Assembly: GCA_034522075.1 (NCBI GenBank) | Contig: JAXHLO010000006.1 | Span: 434,001 to 498,000, forward strand | Reading direction: 5' to 3' | DNA: 64,000 nt | Source: UBA7803 sp034522075 | Lineage (GTDB): Bacteria; Pseudomonadota; Gammaproteobacteria; Pseudomonadales; Azotimanducaceae | Shown: positions 44,710 through 53,509 of the stretch, piece by piece | How the letters are laid out: each line of letters starts with the position of its first letter | How positions within the stretch are numbered: position 1 is the stretch's first letter | The notes under the pieces: generated by a model | What the model was told of the DNA's origin: nothing | Seen by the model: only the letters and a program-made list of their open reading frames with translations | Database searches by the model: none | Translations under genes and position numbers: made by a program

Positions 44710-45958
44710 ATGTTTGACCGAGACCAACGCATAGCCGGCTTCGATGACGAGGTCGCTGCTGCCATCGACGGCGAGAATCGCCGCCAGGAAGAGCACATCG
44801 AGCTCATCGCCTCGGAGAATTATGCCAGCCCGCGGGTGCTGGAAGCGCAGGGTTCTGTGCTCACCAACAAGTATGCCGAGGGCTACCCGCACAAGCGCTA
44901 CTACGGCGGCTGCGAGTTCGTCGACGATGTGGAAGTGCTGGCCATGGAGCGGGCCAAAGCGCTGTTCGGTGCGCACTACGCCAACGTCCAGCCCCACTCC
45001 GGCTCCCAGGCCAATGCGGCCGCCTATCTGGCCCTGCTGCAAGGCGGGCGACACCATCCTGGGCATGAGCCTCGATGCCGGCGGCCACCTGACCCACGGC
45101 GCCAAGCCCAACTTCTCCGGCAAGCTCTATCACGCGGTGCAGTACGGGCTGAACAACGACACCGGCGAAGTGGACTACGACGAGATCGACGCGCCTGGCG
45201 CGTGGAGCACAAGCCGAAGATGATCGTCGCCGGCTTCTCGGCCTATTCGCGCAGGTCCTGGACTGGCAGAAATTCCGCGACATAGCCGACGAAGTGGGCG
45301 CCTACCTGCTGGTGGACATGGCCCATGTGGCCGGCCTGGTCGCCGCCGGGGTGTATCCCAGCCCGGTGCCCTATGCCGACGTCACCACCTCCACCACCCA
45401 CAAGACCCTGCGCGGCCCGCGCGGCGGCATCATCCTGGCCAAGGCCAACGCAGGCGCTGGAGAAGAAGCTCAACTCCGCGCGTCTTCCCCGGCACCCAGG
45501 GCGGGCCCCTGATGCACGTGATCGCCGCCAAGGCGGTGTGCTTCAAAGAGGCAGCGAGCGAGGAGTTCAAGGCCTACCAGCGCCAGGTGGTAGCCAATGC
45601 GCAGACCATGGCCGAGGGTTTTCTGGCCCGCGGCTACAAGGTGGTCTCCGGCGGCACCGACAACCATCTGTTCCTGCTCGACCTGATCGACAAGGACATC
45701 ACGGGCAAGGATGCCGATGCGGCACTCGGCCGCGCCAACATCACGGTGAACAAAAACGCGGTGCCCAACGATCCGCGCTCGCCTTTCGTCACCAGCGGCC
45801 TGCGTATCGGCTCTCCGGCTGTGACCACGCGCGGCTTCAAGGAGGCCGAGTGCGAGACTCTGACGGGCTGGATGTGCGATGTGCTCGACGACATCGGCAA
45901 CGAGCAAGCATCCCGAAGTCGGGAAACCGTACTGGCCGTTTGCGCGGTGTCCGGATAG
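44710..45958 (+). pseudogene. glyA: Serine hydroxymethyltransferase, broken by several small indels
   Basis: The start is a perfect GlyA (MFDRDQRIAGFDDEVAAAI, HIELIASENYASPRVLEAQG), and the active-site region is recognisable (VDMAHVAGLVAAGVYP, TTSTTHKTLRGPRGG with the PLP lysine, LMHVIAAKAVCFKEAA), but the parts lie in different frames. Shifts occur near 45045 (AAGGCGGGCG instead of the expected AAGGCGGCG), 45190-45205, 45250, 45450 and 45480. The last 25 codons also deviate (NEQASRSRETVLAVCAVSG). GlyA converts serine and tetrahydrofolate to glycine and methylene-tetrahydrofolate and is near-essential, so assembly or sequencing error is as likely as true decay. Confidence 0.85.
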
Positions 45959-46027
45959 GTTGTGTCCGGCGATTTCCGGCCGTGACCGATCCACTGCCGG
46001 CCCACTGACGGGATAAGGCGCGGCTCC

Positions 46028-46504
46028 GTGCACTGTCCATTCTGCGGCGCCGACGATACCAAGGTCATCGACTCACGGCTCGTGGCCGAGGGTGATTCGG
46101 TGCGCCGGCGGCGCGAGTGTCAGGCCTGCGGCGAGCGCTTCACCACCTTCGAGACCGCCGAGCTGGTCATGCCGCGGGTGGTCAAGCGCGACGGCACCCG
46201 CGAGCCCTTCGACGAGGACAAGCTGCGTCGCGGTCTGACCCGGGCGCTGGAGAAGCGCCCGGTGCCCATCGAGCAGATCGAGAGCGCCATCAATCACATC
46301 ATGCACAACCTGCGCGCGACCGGCGAGCGGGAGCTGCCGTCGCTGACCGTGGGCGAAGCCGTCATGAACGAGCTGCGGCGTATCGACGGCGTCGCCTACG
46401 TGCGCTTTGCCTCGGTCTATCGGGACTTTCAGGATGTGTCGGAATTCGAAAAAGAGATCAAGAGCCTGACCAGCGGCCCCGGACGCAACGGGGCCACGGA
46501 CTAG
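46028..46504 (+). CDS. nrdR: Transcriptional repressor NrdR
   Basis: A 158-residue ATP-cone regulator of ribonucleotide reductase genes. The zinc ribbon has four cysteines (HCPFCGADD and ECQACGERF), followed by the ATP-cone (RVVKRDGTREPFDEDKLRRGL) and YVRFASVYRDFQDVSEF. Starts with GTG. The usual order glyA-nrdR-ribD of gammaproteobacteria is kept. Confidence 0.96.
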   Translation: MHCPFCGADDTKVIDSRLVAEGDSVRRRRECQACGERFTTFETAELVMPRVVKRDGTREPFDEDKLRRGLTRALEKRPVPIEQIESAINHIMHNLRATGERELPSLTVGEAVMNELRRIDGVAYVRFASVYRDFQDVSEFEKEIKSLTSGPGRNGATD

Positions 46505-46523
46505 CGATGGCGGCGTTGTGCTT

Positions 46524-47615
46524 ATGGGTTCGGTAGCGGATCTGTTGTATCTGCAGGCCGCGGTAGAACTCGCCGAGCGCGGCTTGTTTTCCTGCACGCC
46601 GAATCCGCGGGTGGGCTGTGTGCTGGTCCGGGACGGTGCCGTCATCGGCCGCGGGGCGCATCTGCGCACCGGGGAAGGCCATGCCGAGGCCAATGCCCTG
46701 GCCGATGCCGGCGGCGACGCATCCGGCGCCACGGCTTACATCAGCCTGGAACCCTGCACGCACACCGGGCGTACGCCGCCCTGCACCCGGGCACTGATTG
46801 CTGCCAACATACGCCGGGTGGTCGTTGCCATGCGCGACCCGGACCCGCGCATGTCCGGGAGAGGGCTCGCCGAGCTCAAGGACGCCGGTATCCGTACCGA
46901 GCTCAGAATGCTGCCGGAGGCCGAAGCCTTGAACGCCGGCTACGTGCTGCGCCTGCGGGAAGGCCGGCCGTTCGTGCGTTTGAAGATTGCCCAGTCTCTC
47001 GATGGCCGCACCGCCATGGCGTCCGGAGAGAGCCGCTGGATCACCGGGCCCACGGCTCGTGCCGACGTGCAGTACTGGCGCGCGCGCAGTTGCGCCGTGA
47101 TTACCGGCAGCGGCACGGTGCTGGCCGACGACCCGCGGCTCACCGTACGTGACCAGCACTATGCGGTGGACGGCCGCCTCCGGCAGCCGCTGCGGGTGGT
47201 GACGGATACCGGTCTGCGGGTGCCGGGCAACGCCGCCCTGTTCGATGACGACGCCCCGGTGCTGTTCGCCCACGCCGCCAATGTGGAGCCTGTTCATCCC
47301 CGTGCCGGCCATCTGGTCTGCGGCGAAGATAAGGTGGATCTGACCCGGCTGCTGGAAGCCCTGGCCGAACGGGGCTGCAACGAAGTACTGGTGGAGGCCG
47401 GCCCGCGCCTGGTGGGCGCCTTCCTGGCGGAAAATCTGTGGGATGAGATAGTTCTCTATCTGGCGCCGAAGCTGCTGGGCAGCACTGCGCGGCCCATGGC
47501 AGATCTGCCGCTGGCCACCTTGAGCGAGTCGGTTCAGGCTACAATAGTCGACTGCGTCAACATCGGCGGTGACCTGCGCGTGCGCCTGGTCCCGCAGCAA
47601 GCCTCCGAGACTTAG
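46524..47615 (+). CDS. ribD: Riboflavin biosynthesis protein RibD
   Basis: A 363-residue bifunctional enzyme. Residues 1-145 are a zinc deaminase (TPNPRVGCVLVRDG, GHAEANAL, LEPCTHTGRTPPC), and the rest is the 5-amino-6-ribosylaminouracil reductase (RLKIAQSLDGRTAM, SRWITGPTARADVQ, VEAGPRLVGAFL). It makes the second and third steps of riboflavin synthesis. ATG 46524 is used; a GTG two codons earlier is also possible. nusB starts only 23 nt downstream, so ribE, ribBA and ribH, normally found between the two, are not here. Confidence 0.95.
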   Translation: MGSVADLLYLQAAVELAERGLFSCTPNPRVGCVLVRDGAVIGRGAHLRTGEGHAEANALADAGGDASGATAYISLEPCTHTGRTPPCTRALIAANIRRVVVAMRDPDPRMSGRGLAELKDAGIRTELRMLPEAEALNAGYVLRLREGRPFVRLKIAQSLDGRTAMASGESRWITGPTARADVQYWRARSCAVITGSGTVLADDPRLTVRDQHYAVDGRLRQPLRVVTDTGLRVPGNAALFDDDAPVLFAHAANVEPVHPRAGHLVCGEDKVDLTRLLEALAERGCNEVLVEAGPRLVGAFLAENLWDEIVLYLAPKLLGSTARPMADLPLATLSESVQATIVDCVNIGGDLRVRLVPQQASET

Positions 47616-47638
47616 TTTCCAACCTTAAGAGAGCACCC

Positions 47639-48076
47639 ATGAGCAATTCGGGTCACTGGGCCCGGCGCCGGTCACGGAAGGTCGCCATGCAGGCCGTCTA
47701 TCAATGGCAGATGACGGGCATGGACCTCCAGCCGCTGGAGCAGGAATATCGTCACGCCGGCGCCCTGAAGAAGGCCGACGAGGAATACTTCAGCGAGCTG
47801 CTGCACGGCGTGCTCCACCATGTCGACGAACTCGACGGCCTGCTCGCCCCGGTGCTCGACCGGGCCGTGGACGATCTCGACCGCGTGGAGCTGGCGCTGC
47901 TGCGCCTCGGCGTTTTCGAGCTGTCCCGGTGCATCGATGTCCCTTACCGGGTGGTCATCGACGAATATGTGGAGCTGGCCAAGAACTACGGCGCTGAAGA
48001 GAGCTTCAAATACGTCAACGGTGTCCTCGACCGGCTGGCGCTCTCCCTGCGCGAAACCGAGCGGGCGTCGCGGTGA
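47639..48076 (+). CDS. nusB: Transcription antitermination factor NusB
   Basis: A 145-residue all-helical protein that binds the boxA RNA with NusE (S10) in rRNA antitermination. Conserved parts are RRRSRKVAMQAVYQWQMTG at the N-terminus, LDRVELALLRLGVFEL, and VVIDEYVELAKNYGAEESFKYVNGVLD (cut at its ends). Overlaps thiL by 4 nt. Confidence 0.96.
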   Translation: MSNSGHWARRRSRKVAMQAVYQWQMTGMDLQPLEQEYRHAGALKKADEEYFSELLHGVLHHVDELDGLLAPVLDRAVDDLDRVELALLRLGVFELSRCIDVPYRVVIDEYVELAKNYGAEESFKYVNGVLDRLALSLRETERASR

Positions 48077-48978
48077 ACGAATTCGAGTTGATCGACGCCG
48101 TCGTCGCCGAGCTCGGCGCGGCAGCGGCCGGTCAATGGGTGCGCCTCGGCCCCGGTGACGACTGTGCCATTAATGCCCTGCCGCCCGGCATGGAGCTGGC
48201 GTCGAGTGTGGATGCCCTGATGGGCGACGTGCATTTCCCCCGTGCGGCCGGGGCTGAACTGGTGGGCTACCGGGCGTTGATGGTGAGCGCGTCGGATCTG
48301 GCCGCCATGGGTGCGGCGGCCGGTTTCGCACTGCTGGCGGTCAGTCTCGAAGAAGACGCTGCAGCCTGGCTGCGGGGCCTGGCGCGCGGGCTGCGGGAGG
48401 CCGCCCTCGAGCTCGGACTGCCGCTGGTCGGCGGCAACATTGCCCGCGGCCCGCTGACCATCACCGTCAGCGTCCACGGTCACGTGCCCGCCGGGCGGGC
48501 GCTGCTTCGCTCCGGGGCACGCGCGGGGGACGGCGTGTATGTCACCGGCGAACTCGGCGCGGCAGCGGCCGCGCTGGCGCGCGGCGGACTGGCAGCGTGT
48601 CAGTCCCGGGCGGACCTGGACGCGCTGTCGCAGCGTTACTTTCTGCCGCGGGCCCGTCTGGAGGCCGGGCTGGCCCTGCGCGGCGTCGCCAGCAGCGCCA
48701 TCGATCTATCCGACGGCCTGCTGCAGGACCTGGGCCATATCAGCCGGGCCAGCGGCGTCGGCATGGATCTGTCGGCCGAGACCCTGCCGATAGCTGCCGG
48801 CGCCACCCTGGACCACGCCCTCGGCGGCGGCGACGATTACGAACTGTGCTTTACCGCATCAGGCGATATCCCGGATCTCGGCGTGCCCGTCCGCCACATC
48901 GGCCGGGTGGTTGCCGGCACCGGCGTCACTGTGGACGGCCGCCGGGTCAGCGGCGGCTACCAGCACTTCGCATCATGA
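48073..48978 (+). CDS. thiL: Thiamine-monophosphate kinase
   Basis: A 301-residue PurM-like kinase giving thiamine diphosphate. The N-terminus NEFELIDAV, nucleotide/Mg site LGPGDDCAIN, SASDLAAMGA, GGNIARGPLTITV and SAIDLSDGLLQDLGHI and GGGDDYELCF match ThiL. Starts with GTG inside the nusB stop and ends with ATGA overlapping pgpA. Confidence 0.95.
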   Translation: MNEFELIDAVVAELGAAAAGQWVRLGPGDDCAINALPPGMELASSVDALMGDVHFPRAAGAELVGYRALMVSASDLAAMGAAAGFALLAVSLEEDAAAWLRGLARGLREAALELGLPLVGGNIARGPLTITVSVHGHVPAGRALLRSGARAGDGVYVTGELGAAAAALARGGLAACQSRADLDALSQRYFLPRARLEAGLALRGVASSAIDLSDGLLQDLGHISRASGVGMDLSAETLPIAAGATLDHALGGGDDYELCFTASGDIPDLGVPVRHIGRVVAGTGVTVDGRRVSGGYQHFAS

Positions 48979-49511
48979 CCGCCCCGGCCGGCCCGCAGGA
49001 CGATCAATCACCCCGCCTGAACGTGTCGACCTGGCGGGATCCCCGGGTATTCATCGCCACCGGTTTTGCCAGCGGCTTTCTGCGGCCGGCACCGGGTACG
49101 TGGGGTTCCCTGGCCGCTCTGGCCGTGTGGTGGCTGCTGCTGTCCGGCGCCGCCTGGCCGGTGCAGATAGCGGCCGTCGTGCTCACGGCCGTGCTCGGCA
49201 CCTGGCTCGTGGCCGCCGTGGACCGGCGTTACGGGGTTCACGACGACCCCGCTATCGTGGTGGACGAGTTCGCCGGGCTGTGGCTCGCGCTGCTGGCGGC
49301 ACCTGCGGGGCCGACCTGGATGCTGGCCGGTTTCGTGCTGTTCCGCGTCTTCGATGTCGCCAAGCCCTGGCCCATAGGCTGGGCCGACCGGCGCGTGCCC
49401 GGCGCCCTCGGCGTCATGCTGGATGATCTGTTTGCGGGGGTTCTCACCGCTGTCGTGCTGCAGTCGGCATTTCTGCTCATGCACTGGTCCGCTGCCCCGC
49501 TGAGCCCATAG
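48975..49511 (+). CDS. pgpA: Phosphatidylglycerophosphatase A
   Basis: A 178-residue membrane phosphatase making phosphatidylglycerol from its phosphate. Typical parts are FIATGFASGFLRPAPGTWGS, DDPAIVVDEFAGLW and FRVFDVAKPWPIGWADRR, with about four membrane helices. The nusB-thiL-pgpA order is standard. The ATG overlaps the thiL stop (ATGA). Confidence 0.94.
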   Translation: MTAPAGPQDDQSPRLNVSTWRDPRVFIATGFASGFLRPAPGTWGSLAALAVWWLLLSGAAWPVQIAAVVLTAVLGTWLVAAVDRRYGVHDDPAIVVDEFAGLWLALLAAPAGPTWMLAGFVLFRVFDVAKPWPIGWADRRVPGALGVMLDDLFAGVLTAVVLQSAFLLMHWSAAPLSP

Positions 49512-49546
49512 ACTTCACCGGACCCGTGCGGATCCAGCGATACCAC

Positions 49547-50188
49547 ATGCCCGTAAAAACCGTCGTTCTCGTCTGCGCCCTGCTCTGTACCGGCGGCGCC
49601 CTGGCCAATGCCCCGGTGGAAGTCCTGGCCCTGTTCAAAGACCGCGCCGTGGTCCGCGCCAGCGGCGCCCAGGCGATGCTGCAGGTGGGCGAAACCTCTG
49701 CGGACGGCATTACCCTGCTGGACGCCGATGCCCGCAGTGCGCAGGTGCGCTACGGCGGCCAGGTCTATGACCTGACCCTGTCCCGCCATGTCGCCGGGTC
49801 GTTCCGCAAGGCCGAGCGCCAGCGCATCGCCATTGCGCCGGACGCGCTGGGCCAGTATCGAATCCGCGGCACCATCAACGGCAACTTCGTCAATTTTCTC
49901 GTGGACACCGGCGCTTCCGTGGTGGCCATGAGCCGCAGCCATGCAGACTCCATGGGGTTGAATGTGGCGGGCGGCGAACGCGGCCGGGTGCAGACCGCCC
50001 AGGGCACGGTGGGATCACACTTCGTCACTCTGAACACCGTCGAGGTGGGCGGCTTGACCGCCCACAACGTTCGTGCGGCCGTCATCGATGGCAGCTATCC
50101 GACGGAGATCCTGCTGGGGATGTCGTTCCTGCGCCAGGTCGGCATGGAAGAACAGGACGGCGTGCTGACTCTGGTGCAGAAGCACTAG
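49547..50188 (+). CDS. Retropepsin-like aspartic protease (TIGR02281 type)
   Basis: A 213-residue protein with a signal peptide (VVLVCALLCTGGALANA) and a C-terminal retropepsin domain containing the catalytic motif FLVDTGASVVAMS, then GSHFVTLNTVEVGGLTAHNVRA and ILLGMSFLRQVGM, the matching family segments. The N-terminal ~100 residues form a separate beta-rich domain. It is probably a periplasmic, dimeric protease with unknown substrate. The ATG at 49547 begins the signal peptide; a GTG 7 codons earlier is less likely. It is convergent with ispA (4-nt overlap). Confidence 0.85.
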   Translation: MPVKTVVLVCALLCTGGALANAPVEVLALFKDRAVVRASGAQAMLQVGETSADGITLLDADARSAQVRYGGQVYDLTLSRHVAGSFRKAERQRIAIAPDALGQYRIRGTINGNFVNFLVDTGASVVAMSRSHADSMGLNVAGGERGRVQTAQGTVGSHFVTLNTVEVGGLTAHNVRAAVIDGSYPTEILLGMSFLRQVGMEEQDGVLTLVQKH

Positions 50189-51066
50189 AACTCCCGCTCG
50201 ACGCTGCGGCGCGCGAGGTCCGCGAGCTGGGTGTCGGCGAGGCCGGCGCGGTGCAGGAACTTCATGGCCTCGGCCAGTAAGCGGATGGCCCGGTCGCGGG
50301 CCGCGTCCACGCCCATGAGGCTCGGATAGGTGCTCTTGTGGGCGGCGGCGTCCGAGCCGGCAGGCTTGCCGAGCACGTCGGAGGTGGCAGTCACGTCGAG
50401 CACATCGTCGATGATCTGAAAGGCGTGGCCGACCCGGCCGGCGAACTCACCGAGCAGGACGAAGGTTTCGTCGTCCAGAGCCGGTCTGCCCACCACGGCG
50501 CCGATCTGCACGGCGGCGCGGATCAGGGCCCCGGTCTTGGCGCCGTGCAGCGCTTCGAGCCCTTGCAGGTCGAGGTCCCGGTGCTCGGCCGCCAGATCGA
50601 AACCCTGACCGCCCACCATGCCGGCCCAGCCGGCCGCATCGCCGAGCAGGGTGACGGTCCGCAGGCGCGCTGCCGGCGGTACATTGGGGGCTTCGGCCAG
50701 GGTGCGGAAGGCCAGGGCCTGCAGCGCATCGCCGGCGAGAATGGCATTGGCTTCGCCGAACTGCACATGGTTGCTCGGCAGGCCGTGACGCATCGCGTCG
50801 TCGTCCATGGCCGGCAGATCGTCGTGGATCAGCGAATAGGCGTGGATGAATTCCACCGCGCAGGCCGGTGCCAGTGCATCCTCCAGAGCGCCGCCCACGC
50901 CCGTGCAGGCGGCGCAGACCAGCATGGGCCGCAGGCGCTTGCCGCCGGACAGGGTGGCGTAGCGCATGGCGTCCACCAGATCCTGGGCGATGGGCGACTG
51001 CGCCGGCAGATAGTGATCCAGGGCATCTTCGATGGTGGCCTTAAGCTCGCGCAGCTCAGTGGTCAT
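50185..51066 (-). CDS. ispA: Farnesyl diphosphate synthase
   Basis: A 293-residue trans-prenyltransferase. The first Asp-rich motif is DDLPAMDDD (with two residues between the Asp pairs), the second is QIIDDVLDV, and SGGKRLRPML and GGQGFDLAAE are conserved. It joins IPP and DMAPP to geranyl and farnesyl diphosphate for quinone and undecaprenyl synthesis. xseB lies just upstream with an 11-nt overlap; the dxs gene that often follows is not in this window. Confidence 0.95.
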   Translation of the reverse strand: MTTELRELKATIEDALDHYLPAQSPIAQDLVDAMRYATLSGGKRLRPMLVCAACTGVGGALEDALAPACAVEFIHAYSLIHDDLPAMDDDAMRHGLPSNHVQFGEANAILAGDALQALAFRTLAEAPNVPPAARLRTVTLLGDAAGWAGMVGGQGFDLAAEHRDLDLQGLEALHGAKTGALIRAAVQIGAVVGRPALDDETFVLLGEFAGRVGHAFQIIDDVLDVTATSDVLGKPAGSDAAAHKSTYPSLMGVDAARDRAIRLLAEAMKFLHRAGLADTQLADLARRSVEREF

Positions 51067-51352
51067 CGAATTCGTCGGGATCCAGGGGCTCGAGCTCGTT
51101 GTCCTGGGTCAGGCGTTTGACCTTGAGCTCGGCATCGCGCAGCGCCGCCTGGCACCGGCGGGTCAGCTTCACCCCCCGCTCGAAGGCCGTCAGGGAGGCT
51201 TCCAGCGTCATGTCCCCGGCTTCCATCTGATCCACCAGGGCTTCGAGTTCCGCCAGGGCGGCCTCGAAATCCAGCGCCTGGTCGGCATCTGCGGCCTCCC
51301 CGGCGTTCTCCTGGTCTGCGGTTTCCTGGCTGGCAGCGGGCTTTTTCGGCAT
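51056..51352 (-). CDS. xseB: Exodeoxyribonuclease VII small subunit
   Basis: A 98-residue protein. The core (DFEAALAELEALVDQMEAGD, LEASLTAFERGVKLTRRCQ) is the standard XseB helical hairpin that binds XseA. The N-terminal 25 residues are an Ala/Glu-rich extension (QETADQENAGEAADADQ). The xseB-ispA pair is typical for gammaproteobacteria. Confidence 0.94.
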   Translation of the reverse strand: MPKKPAASQETADQENAGEAADADQALDFEAALAELEALVDQMEAGDMTLEASLTAFERGVKLTRRCQAALRDAELKVKRLTQDNELEPLDPDEFDDH

Positions 51353-51452
51353 CGGCGCAAATTACCCCCAGGGCGGGGCGTGCGCAACCGGGATGGATTC
51401 GCGATTCGTGACTAGACTTCTACAGATAGGTAATCCTGCGATCGAGGAAGTC

Positions 51453-52208
51453 ATGGATCTCGCAACCCTGGTTGGACTGCTGGGCGCATTCGCGGTGGTC
51501 ATCGGTGCCATGGTGCTGGGCGGTTCGGCGGGCATATTCGTCAACCTCCCGGCGCTGCTCATCGTGCTGGTGGGCACTCTGTTCGTGGTGCTGATGAAGT
51601 TCAGCCTGGGCCAGTTCTTCAATGCCGTGAAGGTGGCGGTGAAAGCGTTCAGCTTCCGCCTGGTCAAGCCCGAGGAGATCATCGAGGAGGTGGTCGAACT
51701 CGCCGATGCGGCACGCAAAGGTGGCCTGTTGTCCCTGGAAGGCAAGGAGGTGTCGAGCAACTTCCTGTCCAAGGGCATTCAGCTTCTGGTGGATGGCCAT
51801 GATGCCGAGGTGGTGCGCAACCTGCTGCGTAAAGATCTGCATCAGACGCTGCAGCGCCATGAGGGGGGCTCGCGGATCTTCGCCGCCATGGGCGACGTGG
51901 GGCCGGCCATGGGCATGATCGGCACCCTGATCGGCCTGGTGGCGATGCTGGCGAATATGGACGATCCGAAATCCATCGGCCCGGCCATGGCGGTGGCACT
52001 GCTCACCACGCTCTACGGCGCCATGTTCGCCAACATGTTCGCCCTGCCCATCGCCGATAAACTGGCCCTGCGGCGCGAAGAAGAGGGTCGGGTGAAATCC
52101 ATGATCATCGACGCGCTGCTGGCCATTCAGGGCGGGCAGAATCCGCGCGTCATCGATTCCATGCTGAAAACCTATCTGCCGGAATCGAAGCGCGCCGAGG
52201 AGGGGTAA
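51453..52208 (+). CDS. pomA: Flagellar motor stator protein PomA/MotA
   Basis: A 251-residue four-helix stator subunit. MDLATLVGLLGAFAVVIGAMVLGGS at the N-terminus, GGSRIFAAMGDVGPAMGMIGTLIGLVAML (cut to GPAMGMIGTLIGLVAML) in helix 3, and PAMAVALLTTLYGAMFAN in helix 4 match the sodium-type PomA group. The cytoplasmic loop carries Arg88/Glu-type charged residues that touch FliG. The ATG at 51453 fits the family. No flagellar genes lie nearby, so pomAB form a stand-alone pair. Confidence 0.92.
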   Translation: MDLATLVGLLGAFAVVIGAMVLGGSAGIFVNLPALLIVLVGTLFVVLMKFSLGQFFNAVKVAVKAFSFRLVKPEEIIEEVVELADAARKGGLLSLEGKEVSSNFLSKGIQLLVDGHDAEVVRNLLRKDLHQTLQRHEGGSRIFAAMGDVGPAMGMIGTLIGLVAMLANMDDPKSIGPAMAVALLTTLYGAMFANMFALPIADKLALRREEEGRVKSMIIDALLAIQGGQNPRVIDSMLKTYLPESKRAEEG

Positions 52209-53198
52209 TTGGAAGACGAGGTCTTCGAAGCTGACCCCAACGACAGCGTCGAGAAAAAGCGGGGTGGCGCCGGCTGGGTGATGACCTTTGCCGACCTGAT
52301 GTCGCTGCTCATGTGCTTTTTCGTGCTGCTGCTGTCGTTTTCCGAGATGGACGTCCTGAAGTTCAAACGCCTGGCCGGCTCCATGCGCTCGGCCTTCGGC
52401 GTGCAGTCCGAGTTCCGTGCCGAGAGTGTGCCCAAAGGCACCAGCATCATCGCTCAGGAATTCTCTCCGGGTAAGCCCGAGCCCACCGCCTTGAACGAGA
52501 TCTGGCAGAAGACTACCGATCAGTCCCGCAGCAGCCTGGACGTGGCCTGCCAGGACACCGGCTCATCGAACAGCGGTGAGTCGGGCGATGCCCAGAAGAT
52601 GGTGGTGGTCGACAAGGTGCGCGACCTGGTGGGCGAGACCGAGGAAGACGCCATAGAGCTCGCCACGGCCCTGTCCAAAGAGATCGCCGCCGGCGTGCTG
52701 GAGGTGGAGACCAAAGGCCGGCGCATCATCGTCCGGGTCAAGGAGCACGGCACCTTCGAGTCGGGCCGCGCCGACCTGAGCCCGAACTTCCGCCCGGTGC
52801 TGCGGATCATTCAGGACGTGCTGAAGAAAACCGACGGGCGCATCATGGTGGAAGGCCACAGCGACGACGTGCCCATCGCCACCAGCCGCTTCCGTTCCAA
52901 CTGGGCGCTATCGAGCGCGCGGGCCGTGAGCGTCGCCCATGGCCTGTTCGGCGACGGCTCGCTGGCCGAGGAGCGCTTCACCATCGCCGGCCATGCCGAC
53001 ACCAAACCGCTGGTTTCCAATGAGACCGAGGCCGGCCGGGCGCGCAACCGGCGGGTGGAAATCGTCATTCACCAGGGTTTGAGCGAAGACGTGCAGCAGG
53101 AACTCGAGGTGCTGCGCGCCGAGAATCCTGCCGCTTACAACCAGGTGCGCCAGGAGCTCATCGAGCGCTTCGAGCTGGCGCCGGGGGAGATTTTCTAG
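52209..53198 (+). CDS. pomB: Flagellar motor stator protein PomB/MotB
   Basis: A 329-residue protein with one membrane helix bearing the ion-carrying Asp (GWVMTFADLMSLLMCFFVLL, Asp about residue 28), a plug/linker region and a C-terminal OmpA-like peptidoglycan-binding domain (MVEGHSDDVPIATSRFRSNW, FTIAGHADTKPL, NRRVEIVI). It anchors the stator to the cell wall. It begins with TTG directly after the pomA stop; the ribosome site GAGGAGGGG lies at the pomA end and decides the start. Confidence 0.92.
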   Translation: MEDEVFEADPNDSVEKKRGGAGWVMTFADLMSLLMCFFVLLLSFSEMDVLKFKRLAGSMRSAFGVQSEFRAESVPKGTSIIAQEFSPGKPEPTALNEIWQKTTDQSRSSLDVACQDTGSSNSGESGDAQKMVVVDKVRDLVGETEEDAIELATALSKEIAAGVLEVETKGRRIIVRVKEHGTFESGRADLSPNFRPVLRIIQDVLKKTDGRIMVEGHSDDVPIATSRFRSNWALSSARAVSVAHGLFGDGSLAEERFTIAGHADTKPLVSNETEAGRARNRRVEIVIHQGLSEDVQQELEVLRAENPAAYNQVRQELIERFELAPGEIF

Positions 53199-53437
53199 CC
53201 GGTCTTCAGGGAACGCTGAGCCGCCAGGCGCCACGCACCGGTGTCGGCGTCGTTCTCGATCATCCCTTCGGCTTCCAGCTTCGCCAATTCGCCGCGCACT
53301 TCCCAGGTACCCATGGGCTGATTCTGCTCGCGCAGCCGGCTGACCACGTCGCCGGGGCGGAACTCGGCGCGGCCGTCTGCCGCCAGCTTTTCCACCACCG
53401 CGGCCACCAGATCCATTCGTCGGCGTTCCAGGCTCAA
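53195..53437 (-). CDS. Small winged-helix-like protein
   Basis: An 80-residue protein with the pattern of a winged helix: VAAVVEKLAADGRAEFRPGDVVSRLRE, WEVRGELAKLEAEGMIEND, ADTGAWRLA. It may bind DNA, or be a domain-sized remnant. No family name is recognised. It is convergent with pomB (4-nt overlap), and TTAAGGGGAGCCC precedes the start on its strand. Confidence 0.6.
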   Translation of the reverse strand: MSLERRRMDLVAAVVEKLAADGRAEFRPGDVVSRLREQNQPMGTWEVRGELAKLEAEGMIENDADTGAWRLAAQRSLKTG

Positions 53438-53509
53438 TGGGCTCCCCTTAGTGCGTAAAGTAATTAGAACAGGTTTTCAGAAAACAACCGGCGTTGTACC
53501 AGAAACCCC

